Assembly: GCA_900545505.1 (NCBI GenBank)
Contig: UQZC01000118.1
Coordinates: forward strand, 1 to 5,256
Direction: 5' to 3'
Length of the DNA: 5,256 nt
Source: an uncultured Collinsella sp.
GTDB lineage: Bacteria; Actinomycetota; Coriobacteriia; Coriobacteriales; Coriobacteriaceae
Shown in pieces: positions 5,111 through 5,256 of this stretch; the stretch's first letter is position 1, and each line of letters begins with the position of its first letter. A program made the position numbers and the translations under genes. A model generated the notes under the pieces. The model ran no database searches. It was given only the letters and a program-made list of their open reading frames with translations, and was not told the origin of the DNA.

Positions 5111-5256
5111 ATGCTCATTCACCGTATAGCCGCGCAGCTCTACACTGCCGAGGCCTTGCAGGCCGTCGAGGCCGGGCTCGATGCTGGCGAGGACGTGACG
5201 CTGGCTGTGTCGCAGTCGGGCCGCACGCTTATGGCGGCCGCCCAGTTTGCGCGCCG
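5111..5256 (+). CDS. mfd: Probable transcription-repair coupling factor Mfd, N-terminal part
   Basis: The frame is open from an ATG at 5111 to the window edge, giving 48 residues and part of the next codon. GGAGG (5100-5104) lies six bases before the ATG, an ideal site. The visible protein begins MLIHRIAAQLYTAEALQAVE and continues with an acidic helix and then VTLAVSQSGRTLMAAAQFAR. The last part resembles the start of the UvrB-like module of Mfd, where the strand and helix around a Ser/Gly-rich turn open the first domain in actinobacterial proteins. Mfd is a DNA translocase of over 1,100 residues that removes stalled RNA polymerase and recruits UvrA. The neighbouring nth, also a repair gene, suits this reading. 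With so little sequence and no helicase motif visible, the name is a recall-based guess. Confidence 0.6.
   Translation, partial: MLIHRIAAQLYTAEALQAVEAGLDAGEDVTLAVSQSGRTLMAAAQFAR

Noticed and set aside
5031..5129. 32-codon + frame from an ATG at 5031 as a leader peptide for the downstream gene
   Set aside because: It has no ribosome site, and it runs past the start codon of the probable mfd in another frame. No run of regulatory codons is seen.
1..5256. CRISPR array, tRNA, rRNA, insertion sequence ends or an integration site
   Set aside because: I saw no regularly spaced long repeats, no cloverleaf with a CCA end, no ribosomal RNA segments, no transposase and no flanking target duplications.

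Overview
The window is a stretch of GC-rich bacterial chromosome, with most codon third positions G or C. It carries four complete genes and one partial gene, all on the + strand. The protein sequences and the gene style (small intergenic gaps, GGAG-type ribosome binding sites, strong GC3 bias, compact hairpin terminators) suggest an actinomycete of the class Coriobacteriia, most like Collinsella. That placement rests on recall of family sequences, not on a search. There is no sign of a mobile element, CRISPR array, tRNA or rRNA, and composition looks even throughout except for the more AT-rich leader at about 140-300.

Layout. Positions 1-110 are the tail of an unidentified upstream transcription unit, closed by a very clear intrinsic terminator (111-138). 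A 323-base gene-free leader follows. It holds several short inverted and direct repeats built on AGCTTTT/AAAAGCT and TTTTGGTYAG. Next is a 140-residue, single-span membrane protein of unknown function (392-814). A 124-base gap leads to rmuC (939-2294), a membrane-anchored coiled-coil protein with a PD-(D/E)XK-like nuclease domain, which ends in a strong hairpin terminator. A complete ABC exporter half-transporter follows (2422-4224), then nth, endonuclease III (4288-4953). After a 157-base gap with two hairpins and a possible promoter comes the first 48 codons of a gene that looks like mfd, the transcription-repair coupling factor (5111 to the window edge).

How the genes relate. Three of the five, rmuC, nth and probable mfd, belong to DNA maintenance: RmuC limits certain rearrangements, Nth removes oxidised pyrimidines, and Mfd clears stalled RNA polymerase for nucleotide excision repair. 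The ABC exporter sits among them with no evident functional link. rmuC is closed by its own terminator, and each later gene has a promoter-like stretch in front of it, so these are more likely neighbouring short units than one operon. nth may be partly read through from the ABC gene, because no terminator is visible between them.

No clearly new system is visible. The points most worth a second look are the orphan membrane protein with its repeat-rich leader, and the hairpin lying between the candidate mfd promoter and the mfd start codon.
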